This document shows, one piece after another, positions 1-15,532 of a DNA stretch of 64,000 nt (position 1 is the first letter of the stretch; each line of letters begins with the position of its first letter). The notes below the pieces were generated by a model. The model did not search any database. It was not told where the DNA came from and worked only from the letters and a program-made list of their open reading frames with translations. Location of the stretch: assembly GCF_019145205.1 (NCBI RefSeq), contig NZ_JAHSTT010000020.1:1-64000 (forward strand), given 5' to 3'. The DNA comes from Pseudomonas khavaziana (GTDB lineage: Bacteria > Pseudomonadota > Gammaproteobacteria > Pseudomonadales > Pseudomonadaceae). The position numbers and the translations under genes were made by a program.

Positions 1-106
1 GAAATCAAAAAATGTCGCTTATGTCTTGAATGCTAACGAGCGGCCTTTCTATGCAATGACCCTACGCATGGCTATTATGCGTGCCTCATTGTGAGGCGAT
101 ACCTGC
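1..106. other. 5' flank of birA, no gene seen
   Basis: AT-rich leader before birA with no reading frame of its own that looks genuine. A TATTAT at 73-78 could be a -10 element, but I find no convincing -35 at the right distance. The flank may belong to the 3' side of whatever precedes birA outside the window. Confidence 0.4.
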
Positions 107-1066
107 ATGCTGATGTTGTTGAAACTTCTGAAAGACGGTCGATTCCATTCTGGGGAGGCGCTTGGCGCTGCCCTGGGGGTTAGTCGAAGTGCTGTGTGGA
201 AGCAGCTCCAGCATCTTGAGGCCGAGATGAATCTGCCCATTCATAAGGTCCGTGGTCGTGGATATCAATTAGCTGCGCCGCTGGTGTTTTTGAATGCTGA
301 GGAGATTTCTCTGGAGGCAGCTTCTTCAGCCTGGCCGGTTCACATTTACGATTCCGTTGATTCCACTAATGCCGAGGCTTTGCGTCTTGTGGAGTCAGGC
401 TGCGTGCCACCCTTTGTTGTATTGGCGGAGCAACAAACGGCTGGAAGGGGAAGGCGTGGCCGAAAATGGGTCAGTCCGTATGCGCAAAATCTTTACTACA
501 GTCTCGTGCTGCGCATTGAAGGCGGTCTGCGGCAGTTGGAGGGGCTAAGCCTTGTGGTGGGTTTAGCGGTCATGCAAACCCTGCACGAGTTGGGCGTCCA
601 GGGCGTGGCCTTGAAGTGGCCAAACGATGTCCTGGTTGGAAATAAGAAAATTTCTGGCATCTTGCTCGAGTTAGTCGGAGATCCTGGAGATATATGTCAC
701 GTTGTGCTGGGCATCGGTATCAACGTGAATATGCAGAAGGCAGTTGAGGTCGATCAGCAGTGGACCTCGATGCAGCTTGAGACCGGAACCCCTGTTGATC
801 GCAACCGCCTTGCGGCGCGCCTTGGAGGGCAACTGCAGGCCTATCTAGACCGACATAAGGCTACTGGTTTTGCCGGTTTGCAAGAAGAGTGGGAGAAGCA
901 TCACCTGTGGCAGGGCAGGAGTGTATGTCTCATTGCTGGCGTAAACCGGATTGAAGGGGTGGTGCTGGGTGTGGATCGTCAGGGCGCGTTGCGTTTGAAT
1001 GTCGATGGAGTTGAGAAAATATATAGCGGTGGTGAGCTAAGCCTGAGGTTGCGTGATGATTCTTGA
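107..1066 (+). CDS. birA: Bifunctional biotin ligase / biotin operon repressor BirA
   Basis: Activates biotin to biotinyl-5'-AMP and transfers it to the lysine of biotin carboxyl carrier proteins; with its DNA-binding domain it can also repress biotin synthesis genes. The 319-residue product has a winged helix-turn-helix at about 5-50 (SGEALGAALGVSRSAVWK), the biotin/ATP loop GRGRRGRKW at 113-121, a KWPNDV motif near 200 and a C-terminal SH3-like domain. Both the length and the N-terminal HTH fit the bifunctional class. A second in-frame ATG lies at 113. The end overlaps coaX by 11 nt, so the two biotin/CoA cofactor genes are probably translationally coupled. Confidence 0.96.
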   Translation: MLMLLKLLKDGRFHSGEALGAALGVSRSAVWKQLQHLEAEMNLPIHKVRGRGYQLAAPLVFLNAEEISLEAASSAWPVHIYDSVDSTNAEALRLVESGCVPPFVVLAEQQTAGRGRRGRKWVSPYAQNLYYSLVLRIEGGLRQLEGLSLVVGLAVMQTLHELGVQGVALKWPNDVLVGNKKISGILLELVGDPGDICHVVLGIGINVNMQKAVEVDQQWTSMQLETGTPVDRNRLAARLGGQLQAYLDRHKATGFAGLQEEWEKHHLWQGRSVCLIAGVNRIEGVVLGVDRQGALRLNVDGVEKIYSGGELSLRLRDDS

Positions 1067-1805
1067 GCTCGACTGTGGAAACAGCTTCATTAAGTGGCGT
1101 GTGCTTGAGTCGAGTGAGGCAAACGCTTGCGCGGAAGGCATCGCCGGTTCGGATGTGTCATTAATTGATAGCCTGGTGGCTCTTCCCGATCTTCTGCTTA
1201 CGCGTTGCCGATTGGTGAGTGTCCGTGCGCTTGAGGAAACCGACCAGCTGGTAGCTGCGTTGGTGGATGCATTTGGCGTTAGCGTTTCATGTGCTGCCCC
1301 TGCGCGGGAAATGGCTGGGGTGCGTAACGGCTACGAAGATTTCGAGCGTCTTGGGCTTGATCGCTGGTTGGCGATGCTCGGGGCATTCAAATTGGCTTCA
1401 GGCGCATGCCTGGTGCTCGATTTCGGCACGGCGGCGACCGCAGATTTCATCGGTTCGAATGGTGAGCACTTGGGAGGGTTCATTTGCCCAGGTATGCCCC
1501 TCATGCGCAATCAACTGCGAACCCATACGCGTAAGATACGTTACGGCGACGCGGCGGCGGAGAGGGCCCTGGAGCGACTCTCTCCTGGGCGGACTACCGT
1601 AGAAGCCGTCGAGCGCGGCTGTACGCTCATGCTTAGAGGGTTTGTGCTGACACAGCTCGAGCTGGCTCGGACCTACTGGGGTGACGATTTCACCGTCTTC
1701 CTGACTGGAGGGGATGCTGAGTTGGTTTCTGATGCTGCGCCTCGCGCTCGACTGATCCCGGACCTTGTGTTTGTTGGTCTGGCGATGGCGTGTCCTTTGT
1801 CCTGA
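1056..1805 (+). CDS. coaX: Type III pantothenate kinase CoaX
   Basis: Phosphorylates pantothenate, the first step of coenzyme A synthesis, in the cytoplasm. Type III enzymes belong to the ASKHA fold; visible motifs are the N-terminal phosphate loop LELDCGNSFIKW (residues 3-14), DFGTAATADFIG near 122 and GGFICPGM near 140. Product is 249 residues, normal for the family. The frame opens with GTG (1053) followed at once by ATG (1056); I take the ATG because the protein then begins MILELDCGN as in relatives. It overlaps the birA end and is followed 7 nt later by the SPOR gene, suggesting a three-gene operon. Confidence 0.95.
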   Translation: MILELDCGNSFIKWRVLESSEANACAEGIAGSDVSLIDSLVALPDLLLTRCRLVSVRALEETDQLVAALVDAFGVSVSCAAPAREMAGVRNGYEDFERLGLDRWLAMLGAFKLASGACLVLDFGTAATADFIGSNGEHLGGFICPGMPLMRNQLRTHTRKIRYGDAAAERALERLSPGRTTVEAVERGCTLMLRGFVLTQLELARTYWGDDFTVFLTGGDAELVSDAAPRARLIPDLVFVGLAMACPLS

Positions 1806-1812
1806 GGTGATT

Positions 1813-2259
1813 ATGCGCTGGCTGTTTTTGCTTTTACTTGTCCTCAATGCTTTCTATTACGTCTGGCATCAGCAAGAGGCTCCATTGCGCGCCAAGGATG
1901 TCACGCCTTTGAGTCTTTATCGTGGGACGCAGCAAGACATTCGGCTCTTGAGTGAATCTGCAGATGGCGTAGCTCGGCGTGATCGAATAAAGCCGTCTGA
2001 TGGGCAAAATAACTGTCTATACATCGGTGGGTTCTCTGATCGGCGCCAAGCCCTATCTGTCGAGCAGCGGCTGACAAGCCTGGATATAAAGGTCAAGGTT
2101 CAATTGTTGAGTGCGCCAGATACCTCGGGTTACTGGTTGCGTGTCGCGCCTGAAAGCCGACGCCTGGCTGATGATCTGCCGTTTGAAAACCTTACTAAGG
2201 AATTCAATGAGTTAAAACATAAAATAATGCAGTGCGAAGGCATTGCAACTCTCGAATAG
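1813..2259 (+). CDS. SPOR-domain membrane protein
   Basis: A 148-residue protein with an N-terminal hydrophobic anchor (MRWLFLLLLVLNAFYYVW) and a C-terminal SPOR-like domain at about 70-120 (NCLYIGGFSDRRQAL, then GYWLRVAP). SPOR domains bind denuded peptidoglycan at division sites, so the mature part is expected in the periplasm. The frame is open 16 codons further upstream inside coaX, but the ATG at 1813 follows a GAGGTG ribosome site and begins the signal anchor exactly. Its place behind coaX is typical of pseudomonads as I recall; its precise role is not established here. Confidence 0.85.
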   Translation: MRWLFLLLLVLNAFYYVWHQQEAPLRAKDVTPLSLYRGTQQDIRLLSESADGVARRDRIKPSDGQNNCLYIGGFSDRRQALSVEQRLTSLDIKVKVQLLSAPDTSGYWLRVAPESRRLADDLPFENLTKEFNELKHKIMQCEGIATLE

Positions 2260-2271
2260 TTTGCATAGAAT
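2243..2271 (+). promoter_or_regulatory. Candidate upstream promoter (P1) of the tRNA cluster
   Basis: TTGCAA (2243-2248), 17 nt spacer, TAGAAT (2266-2271), followed by the GC-rich stretch GGCGCCCGC that resembles the discriminator of growth-rate-controlled stable RNA promoters. It overlaps the stop codon of the SPOR gene. Confidence 0.55.
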
Positions 2272-2277
2272 GGCGCC

Positions 2278-2318
2278 CGCTTCGCAGTGAAGACCTTTAA
2301 GGTCTACATGGTGAAGCG
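2278..2318 (+). other. Nested inverted repeat between the two tRNA promoters
   Basis: Outer arms CGCTTC (2278-2283) and GAAGCG (2313-2318) enclose a 15-nt palindrome AGACCTTTAAGGTCT (2291-2305). No T-run follows, so it is not an ordinary terminator. It would lie in a leader transcript starting from P1, where it could be a processing site, or it could be a protein-binding dyad. Confidence 0.45.
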
Positions 2319-2360
2319 AAGGTCAACGCAGCTAACCTCATATTTTTAATGAGAAAATGC

Positions 2361-2388
2361 TTGACAGAAGGTCGGCGTGATGTAAAAT
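2361..2388 (+). promoter_or_regulatory. Promoter of the tRNA-Tyr/Gly/Thr cluster (P2)
   Basis: A perfect -35 TTGACA (2361-2366), 16 nt spacer and TAAAAT (2383-2388) with TG just upstream, followed by a GC-rich discriminator (GCCGGC). The first tRNA starts 14 nt downstream of the -10. Confidence 0.75.
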
Positions 2389-2401
2389 GCCGGCTCGCTT
2401 A

Positions 2402-2486
<85 letters not shown>

Positions 2487-2509
2487 TTTTAGCGTGAGCT
2501 GCAAGCTCC

Positions 2510-2583
<74 letters not shown>

Positions 2584-2609
2584 AGTTTGCAGGTTGTGCA
2601 CGGTGTTTT

Positions 2610-2685
2610 GCTCTTGTAGCTCAGTTGGTAGAGCACACCCTTGGTAAGGGTGAGGTCAGCGGTTCAAATCCGCTCAAGAGCTCCA
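2610..2685 (+). tRNA. tRNA-Thr (anticodon GGT)
   Basis: Acceptor arms GCTCTTG (2610-2616) and CAAGAGC (2675-2681), anticodon loop TTGGTAA reading GGT, T-arm GCGGTTCAAATCCGC, encoded CCA. In E. coli and, from memory, P. aeruginosa a tuf gene follows directly; here a terminator follows instead. Confidence 0.97.
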
Positions 2686-2691
2686 TATAAC

Positions 2692-2721
2692 AAGGCAGAT
2701 ATGAAAATATCTGCCTTTGTT
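2692..2721 (+). terminator. Terminator of the tRNA cluster
   Basis: Perfect 11-bp stem, AAGGCAGATAT (2692-2702) and ATATCTGCCTT (2707-2717), GAAA loop, then a T-rich tail TGTTTT. It closes the Tyr-Gly-Thr transcript 7 nt after the last CCA. Confidence 0.85.
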
Positions 2722-2799
2722 TTAACAGCTGCCTCGGCTTGTTTCGTGTTGTGTCTGGCGTTGATTGTCGGATGATTTCAAGTCTGTTGGGGTTGGTTG

Positions 2800-2828
2800 T
2801 TGTAAAGTCTTTTTCAGGCCTGCATAAT
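2800..2828 (+). promoter_or_regulatory. Promoter of tRNA-Trp / secE-nusG
   Basis: TTGTAA (2800-2805), 17 nt spacer, CATAAT (2823-2828), then TGGTCGGCC. It sits 20 nt before tRNA-Trp and after the preceding terminator, so it should drive tRNA-Trp together with secE-nusG. Confidence 0.6.
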
Positions 2829-2848
2829 GGTCGGCCTGATTTTGTTTT

Positions 2849-2924
2849 AGGTCAGTAGCTCAATTGGCAGAGCGACGGTCTCCAAAACCGTAGGTTGGGG
2901 GTTCGATTCCCTCCTGACCTGCCA
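2849..2924 (+). tRNA. tRNA-Trp (anticodon CCA)
   Basis: Acceptor arms AGGTCAG (2849-2855) and CTGACCT (2914-2920), anticodon loop CTCCAAA reading CCA, T-arm GGGTTCGATTCCC, discriminator G and encoded CCA. secE starts 45 nt later without a terminator between them, so the tRNA is probably released from the secE mRNA. Confidence 0.97.
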
Positions 2925-2969
2925 GATTCACGTGGTGTGTCTGGCTTTCTTTTCACAGGATCTTCATAG

Positions 2970-3338
2970 ATGACTCCTAAGGCTGAAGCTCAAAGCTCTC
3001 GTTTCGATCTGGTCAAGTGGCTCGCTGTAGTCGCCTTGGTGGTCGTAGGCGTTGTTGGCAATCAGTACTATTCTGCTTCGCCGATCCTGTACCGTGTGCT
3101 CGCTTTGCTGGCCCTTGCTGCTGTAGCTGCCTTTGTAGGCCTGCAGACTGCCAAAGGCAAGTCTTTCGCGGTCCTGGTAAAGGAAGCTCGCACCGAAATA
3201 CGTAAAGTCGTTTGGCCGACTCGCCAAGAAACCACGCAGACCACATTGATTGTCGTGGCTGTTGTTCTGGTTATGGCGTTGCTGTTGTGGGGGCTTGATT
3301 CCCTGCTCGGCTGGCTTGTTTCCTTGATTGTTGGCTAA
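2970..3338 (+). CDS. secE: Protein translocase subunit SecE
   Basis: Inner-membrane SecYEG subunit that clamps SecY together. The 122-residue protein has three hydrophobic segments (about 16-33, 40-58 and 91-121), as in E. coli SecE, and the conserved cytoplasmic amphipathic stretch with EIRKVVWPTRQET at 76-88 that is the family hallmark. It starts at an ATG behind an AGGA and is separated from nusG by 9 nt, forming the classical secE-nusG pair. The partner SecY is encoded within this window at 28.8 kb. Confidence 0.96.
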   Translation: MTPKAEAQSSRFDLVKWLAVVALVVVGVVGNQYYSASPILYRVLALLALAAVAAFVGLQTAKGKSFAVLVKEARTEIRKVVWPTRQETTQTTLIVVAVVLVMALLLWGLDSLLGWLVSLIVG

Positions 3339-3347
3339 GGGTGTCCC

Positions 3348-3881
3348 GTGGCTAAGCGTTGGTACGTTGTGCATGCTTACTCGGGTTACGAGAAGCATGT
3401 TATGCGCTCTTTGCTGGAGCGCGTAAAGCTTGCAGGCATGGAAGATGGCTTTGGCGAGATTCTGGTCCCCACTGAAGAAGTGGTTGAGATGCGCAATGGC
3501 CAGAAGCGCAAAAGCGAACGCAAGTTCTTCCCTGGCTACGTGCTGGTTCAGATGGACATGAATGAAGGTACTTGGCACTTGGTCAAGGACACTCCTCGTG
3601 TCATGGGTTTCATTGGCGGTACCGCTGATAAGCCTGCTCCTATCACTGACAAAGAGGCGGAAGCAATTCTGCGTCGTGTTGCTGATGGTAGTGACAAGCC
3701 CAAGCCGAAGACGTTGTTCGAGCCGGGTGAGGTTGTTCGTGTGACTGATGGTCCGTTTGCTGATTTCAATGGCACCGTCGAAGAAGTTAACTACGAAAAG
3801 AGCCGGATCCAAGTGGCAGTGCTCATTTTCGGTCGCTCTACTCCGGTAGAGTTGGAGTTCAGCCAGGTCGAGAAGGTCTAG
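3348..3881 (+). CDS. nusG: Transcription termination/antitermination factor NusG
   Basis: Binds RNA polymerase, increases its processivity and links it to Rho or to the ribosome through S10. The 177 residues comprise the NGN domain (about 1-120, beginning AKRWYVVHAYSGYE) and a KOW domain at about 125-175 (EPGEVVRVTDGPFADFNG). It starts with GTG; the usual family N-terminus follows directly, so no other start is needed. It is transcribed with secE and followed by a hairpin terminator before rplK. Confidence 0.97.
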   Translation: MAKRWYVVHAYSGYEKHVMRSLLERVKLAGMEDGFGEILVPTEEVVEMRNGQKRKSERKFFPGYVLVQMDMNEGTWHLVKDTPRVMGFIGGTADKPAPITDKEAEAILRRVADGSDKPKPKTLFEPGEVVRVTDGPFADFNGTVEEVNYEKSRIQVAVLIFGRSTPVELEFSQVEKV

Positions 3882-3896
3882 CTGAGCAAGCATCCC

Positions 3897-3926
3897 AACC
3901 CCGCAGCCTTAGGCTGTGGGGTTTTG
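3897..3926 (+). terminator. Terminator between nusG and rplK
   Basis: Stem AACCCCGCAGCC (3897-3908) with loop TTA and GGCTGTGGGGTT (3912-3923), followed by TTGT. A strong GC stem with a short U tract; it may act as a partial terminator, since I see no unambiguous promoter before rplK. Confidence 0.75.
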
Positions 3927-3998
3927 TCGTCACTGGGATAAACGCGCAAGTAACCGGGGAGCCTTTCGAGGCGTTTGAACCCGTAATTGGAGTGCCTC

Positions 3999-4430
3999 AT
4001 GGCCAAGAAGATTACCGCTTACATCAAGCTGCAAGTGAAGGCCGCTCAGGCCAACCCAAGTCCACCTGTCGGCCCAGCTCTGGGTCAGCACGGCGTGAAC
4101 ATCATGGAATTCTGCAAGGCCTTCAACGCCCGTACTCAGGGTCTTGAGCCAGGTCTGCCGACTCCAGTGATCATCACTGTATACAGCGACCGTAGCTTTA
4201 CTTTCGAAACCAAGTCGACCCCGGCTTCGGTTCTGCTGAAGAAGGCTGCTGGTCTGACTAGCGGTTCCGCTCGTCCTAACACCGTTAAGGTTGGCACCGT
4301 AACTCGTGCTCAGCTGGAAGAGATCGCGAAAACCAAAAACGCGGATCTGACTGCAGCTGATATGGATGCAGCCGTGCGTACCATCGCCGGTTCTGCTCGT
4401 AGCATGGGCCTTAACGTGGAGGGTGTGTAA
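3999..4430 (+). CDS. rplK: 50S ribosomal protein L11
   Basis: Part of the GTPase-associated centre, binding 23S rRNA with L10 and needed for RelA activation. Product is 143 residues with the proline-rich loop NPSPPVGPALGQHG at 21-34, the thiostrepton-contact region. The frame is open four codons earlier to a TTG at 3987, but the ATG at 3999 begins the normal N-terminus AKKITAYIKLQ. The last base of its stop is the first base of rplA (TAATG), coupling the two. The 117-nt leader may carry the L1 autoregulatory site. Confidence 0.97.
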   Translation: MAKKITAYIKLQVKAAQANPSPPVGPALGQHGVNIMEFCKAFNARTQGLEPGLPTPVIITVYSDRSFTFETKSTPASVLLKKAAGLTSGSARPNTVKVGTVTRAQLEEIAKTKNADLTAADMDAAVRTIAGSARSMGLNVEGV

Positions 4431-5125
4431 TGGCTAAGCTGACCAAGCGCCAAAAGGCTATCGCCGGCAAAATCGAAGCAGGCAAGTCCTACAACTTTGT
4501 AGACGCTGCTGCCCTGCTGACCGAGCTGTCGACTGTCAAGTTCAGCGAGTCTGTTGACGTTGCTGTAAACCTGGGTGTTGACCCACGTAAATCTGACCAG
4601 GTCGTTCGTAGCGCTACTGTGCTGCCACACGGTACTGGCAAGACTGTACGTGTTGCCGTCTTCACCCAGGGCCCGGCAGCTGAAGCTGCTCTGGCCGCTG
4701 GTGCTGATCGCGTTGGCATGGACGACCTGGCTGCCGAAATGAAAGGTGGCGACCTGAACTACGACGTAGTTATTGCCTCCCCGGATGCAATGCGCGTTGT
4801 AGGCCAGTTGGGTCAGATCCTCGGTCCACGTGGTCTGATGCCTAACCCTAAAGTCGGCACCGTAACGCCAGACGTAGCTACCGCGGTTAAAAACGCCAAG
4901 GCTGGTCAGGTTCGTTATCGCACCGACAAAAACGGCATCATTCATACCTCCGTTGGCAAAGTCGGCTTCGATGCCGTCAAGCTGAAGGAAAACGTTGAAG
5001 CCCTGATCGCTGATCTGAAGCGTATCAAGCCGGCTTCCTCGAAAGGTATCTACGTCAAGCGCGTTACCCTGAGCACCACTATGGGCCCAGGTCTGGTCAT
5101 CGACCAAGGCTCGCTGGACGTATAA
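4430..5125 (+). CDS. rplA: 50S ribosomal protein L1
   Basis: Forms the mobile L1 stalk that handles deacylated tRNA leaving the E site and, in E. coli, represses translation of its own rplKA mRNA. The 231-residue product has the standard bacterial length and contains the conserved LGPRGLMPNPKVGTV stretch near 128-142 and MGPGLVID at the C-terminus. It overlaps rplK by one base. A non-T-tailed hairpin (5134-5157) follows the stop. Confidence 0.97.
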   Translation: MAKLTKRQKAIAGKIEAGKSYNFVDAAALLTELSTVKFSESVDVAVNLGVDPRKSDQVVRSATVLPHGTGKTVRVAVFTQGPAAEAALAAGADRVGMDDLAAEMKGGDLNYDVVIASPDAMRVVGQLGQILGPRGLMPNPKVGTVTPDVATAVKNAKAGQVRYRTDKNGIIHTSVGKVGFDAVKLKENVEALIADLKRIKPASSKGIYVKRVTLSTTMGPGLVIDQGSLDV

Positions 5126-5324
5126 GACACAAATTGGCGCAAGCGATTGCGCCAATTGAAAGATTGGGGTCCCTGCCTGGCGGGGGCTATCCAAGACCGT
5201 AGGCGACGCGAGTCTTAAACCAACAAGCCTACGCAGATGGTGCTCCCGGTTCCTTACCGAATCAGACACCAAAACGACATCCGGCTTCGGCCAGATGAAA
5301 CGGTAACAAGCAGGAGTTAAACCC
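5126..5324 (+). promoter_or_regulatory. rplJL leader, L10 (r-protein) autoregulatory region
   Basis: A 199-nt untranslated space holding a perfect hairpin (ATTGGCGCAA / TTGCGCCAAT, 5134-5157) and then a GC-rich segment (GGGTCCCTGCCTGGCGGGGG) with the box AAGACCGTAGG. The position and these conserved blocks correspond to the gamma-proteobacterial L10 leader, where the L10-L7/L12 complex binds and represses rplJ translation. The hairpin itself may be an RNase processing site, since no U-run follows. Confidence 0.65.
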
Positions 5325-5825
5325 GTGGCAATTAATCTCGAAGACAAGAAGGCCATCGTCGCTGAAGTCAACGAGGCTGCCAAAGCTGCTCTGTCCGCTG
5401 TCGTGGCTGATGCCCGTGGTGTGACAGTAGGCGCTATGACCGGACTCCGTAAAGAGGCTCGTGAAGCTGGCGTATACGTACGTGTTGTACGTAACACCCT
5501 GCTCAAGCGCGCCGTTGCTGACACTGAATACAGTGTTCTCAACGACGTGTTCACCGGCCCGACTCTGATCGCATTCTCCAAGGATCATCCGGGCGCTGCT
5601 GCCCGTTTGTTCAAAGAGTTCGCCAAGAGTCAGGATAAGTTCGAGATCAAGGCAGCTGCGTTCGAGGGCAAGTTCCTCGCAGCTAACCAAATCGACGTAC
5701 TGGCAACACTGCCGACCCGCGACGAAGCCATTTCGCAGCTGATGAGCGTGATTCAAGGCGCTACCAGCAAGCTGGCTCGTACTCTGGCTGCAGTTCGCGA
5801 GCAAAAAGAAGCTGCCGCAGCCTAA
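5325..5825 (+). CDS. rplJ: 50S ribosomal protein L10
   Basis: Base of the ribosomal stalk: its C-terminal helix carries the L7/L12 dimers while the N-terminal domain binds 23S rRNA beside L11. 166 residues, beginning AINLEDKKAIVAEV and containing DARGVTVGAMTGLRKEAR and the RNTLLKRA motif of the family. The start is GTG at 5325 preceded by CAGGAG, behind the long L10 leader. It precedes rplL by 78 nt, the normal arrangement in which the two are made from one mRNA at different ratios. Confidence 0.97.
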   Translation: MAINLEDKKAIVAEVNEAAKAALSAVVADARGVTVGAMTGLRKEAREAGVYVRVVRNTLLKRAVADTEYSVLNDVFTGPTLIAFSKDHPGAAARLFKEFAKSQDKFEIKAAAFEGKFLAANQIDVLATLPTRDEAISQLMSVIQGATSKLARTLAAVREQKEAAAA

Positions 5826-5903
5826 GGCTGAGCAAATTCTCTCGCGTATTTTTGTTTATTTCGATGGCCGCGTAGGCCGTCCCCCAATTCAGGAAATACA
5901 GCA

Positions 5904-6269
5904 ATGTCTATCTCCCAAGACGATATCCTCAACGCCGTAGCTGAAATGTCGGTTCTGCAGGTTGTTGAGCTGATCAAAGCTTTCGAAGAAAAATTCGGCG
6001 TTTCCGCTGCCGCTGCTTCCGCTGGCCCAGCTGTTGCTGCTGTTGCTGCTGAAGAGCAAACCGAATTCAACGTCATGCTGCTGGAAGCTGGCGAGAAGAA
6101 AGTAAACGTGATCAAGGCAGTACGTGAACTGACCGGTCTGGGCTTGAAAGAAGCCAAGGCTGTAGTTGACGGCGCTCCTGCCCAGGTTCTGGAAGCTGTG
6201 TCGAAAGACGCTGCTGACAAAGCCAAAGCTACTCTGGAAGAAGCAGGCGCTAAAGTCGAGCTGAAGTAA
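5904..6269 (+). CDS. rplL: 50S ribosomal protein L7/L12
   Basis: Multi-copy stalk protein that recruits and activates translation GTPases (EF-G and EF-Tu, both encoded in this window). The 121 residues show the N-terminal dimerisation helices (to about 30), an Ala-rich flexible hinge (SAAAASAGPAVAAVAAE, about 34-50) and the C-terminal domain with LGLKEAKAVVDGAP near 84-97. A good AGGAAA ribosome site precedes the ATG, fitting its high expression. An attenuator follows before rpoB. Confidence 0.97.
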   Translation: MSISQDDILNAVAEMSVLQVVELIKAFEEKFGVSAAAASAGPAVAAVAAEEQTEFNVMLLEAGEKKVNVIKAVRELTGLGLKEAKAVVDGAPAQVLEAVSKDAADKAKATLEEAGAKVELK

Positions 6270-6315
6270 GCATCGACCTTGCGTCTCCAGCCCAAGCGTT
6301 AAGCTGAAGGCTGAT

Positions 6316-6344
6316 GGCTGGTGGCTCTTGCCACCGGCCTTTTT
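6316..6344 (+). terminator. Attenuator in the rplL-rpoB spacer
   Basis: Stem GGCTGGTGGC (6316-6325), TCTT loop, GCCACCGGCC (6330-6339) and TTTTT. Full intrinsic-terminator form but inside an operon, so presumably a partial terminator that lowers rpoBC relative to rplJL, as known for E. coli. Confidence 0.8.
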
Positions 6345-6488
6345 CCGTTCTTGGCTGTCGACTCGGTCGCCGCCATTAACGCGCTGTAGCCACCCGATGC
6401 GGTGGTGCAAACCATGGGGTTTGCAAGATTTTCTGGCTGCTCCCGTCGGGAGGGCCAAACAAGCAGGTGACCAAGCTGGGGAACGCTG

Positions 6489-10562
<4,074 letters not shown>

Positions 10563-10626
10563 CACGTGACGCGAATCGAGAGCGGAGCCGTTTGGCCCGC
10601 TCTCTGCTCCGCCAGGAGGAAAGGCC

Positions 10627-14826
<4,200 letters not shown>

Positions 14827-14922
14827 GTTCTGCAGTAGATAAGTCTGGGCCCTGGCAGTCCCATTCGTCGGATCGAGGCATTTCTGCCCCGGTTCGACGA
14901 GGGGGGAGGTCGGGGCCTTGCC

Positions 14923-14951
14923 TTGACTGGGGACAAGATCCTCTTTAGACT
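14923..14951 (+). promoter_or_regulatory. Promoter of the str operon (rpsL-rpsG-fusA-tuf)
   Basis: TTGACT (14923-14928), 17 nt spacer, TAGACT (14946-14951), 92 nt before rpsL. It gives the str operon its own start independent of rpoBC. I see no clear terminator between rpoC and this promoter. Confidence 0.65.
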
Positions 14952-15042
14952 CTTGTACCCCTAAATTTGGCGGGAATTCGTTCCTGCCATTTTGCTTTTC
15001 TTGCAAGACAATAGCGTCGCAAGACAACAGTGGAGCTAGTAG

Positions 15043-15414
15043 ATGGCAACTATCAACCAGCTGGTACGTCAGCCGCGTAAGCGTATCGTCGAGAAATCCG
15101 ACGTGCCTGCGCTGCAGAACTGCCCGCAACGTCGTGGCGTATGCACCCGTGTGTATACCACCACGCCGAAAAAACCTAACTCGGCACTGCGTAAAGTATG
15201 CCGTGTGCGTCTGACCAACGGTTTCGAGGTTTCCTCGTATATCGGTGGTGAAGGCCACAACCTGCAAGAGCACAGCGTGGTACTGATCCGCGGCGGTCGT
15301 GTAAAAGACTTGCCAGGTGTTCGTTACCACACCGTACGCGGCTCCTTGGATACTTCCGGCGTTAAAGGTCGTAACCAGGGTCGTTCGAAGTACGGTACTA
15401 AAAAGCCTAAGTAG
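15043..15414 (+). CDS. rpsL: 30S ribosomal protein S12
   Basis: Sits at the decoding centre and controls accuracy. 123 residues, with the conserved loops TTPKKPNSALRKV (Lys43 and Lys44) and GGRVKDLPGVRYH (Lys88, Pro91). These streptomycin-contact residues are the ordinary, drug-sensitive ones. First gene of the str operon, behind its own promoter; 118 nt separate it from rpsG. Confidence 0.98.
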   Translation: MATINQLVRQPRKRIVEKSDVPALQNCPQRRGVCTRVYTTTPKKPNSALRKVCRVRLTNGFEVSSYIGGEGHNLQEHSVVLIRGGRVKDLPGVRYHTVRGSLDTSGVKGRNQGRSKYGTKKPK

Positions 15415-15532
15415 TAGCGGCTTTTTGTAAACCTGAATCATCTTATTTTCTGAGTCGATAAGAGTAAGGTCGGAGGCGTCCCGAAAGGGCACCGATTCCG
15501 AGCGAACCTGAAGACCGTTTGAGGGCTTATCC

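Noticed and set aside
2686..2848. Remnant of a tufB pseudogene
   Set aside because: I found no GHVDHGKT, DCPGH or C-terminal tuf coding in any frame; the gap is too short and regulatory.
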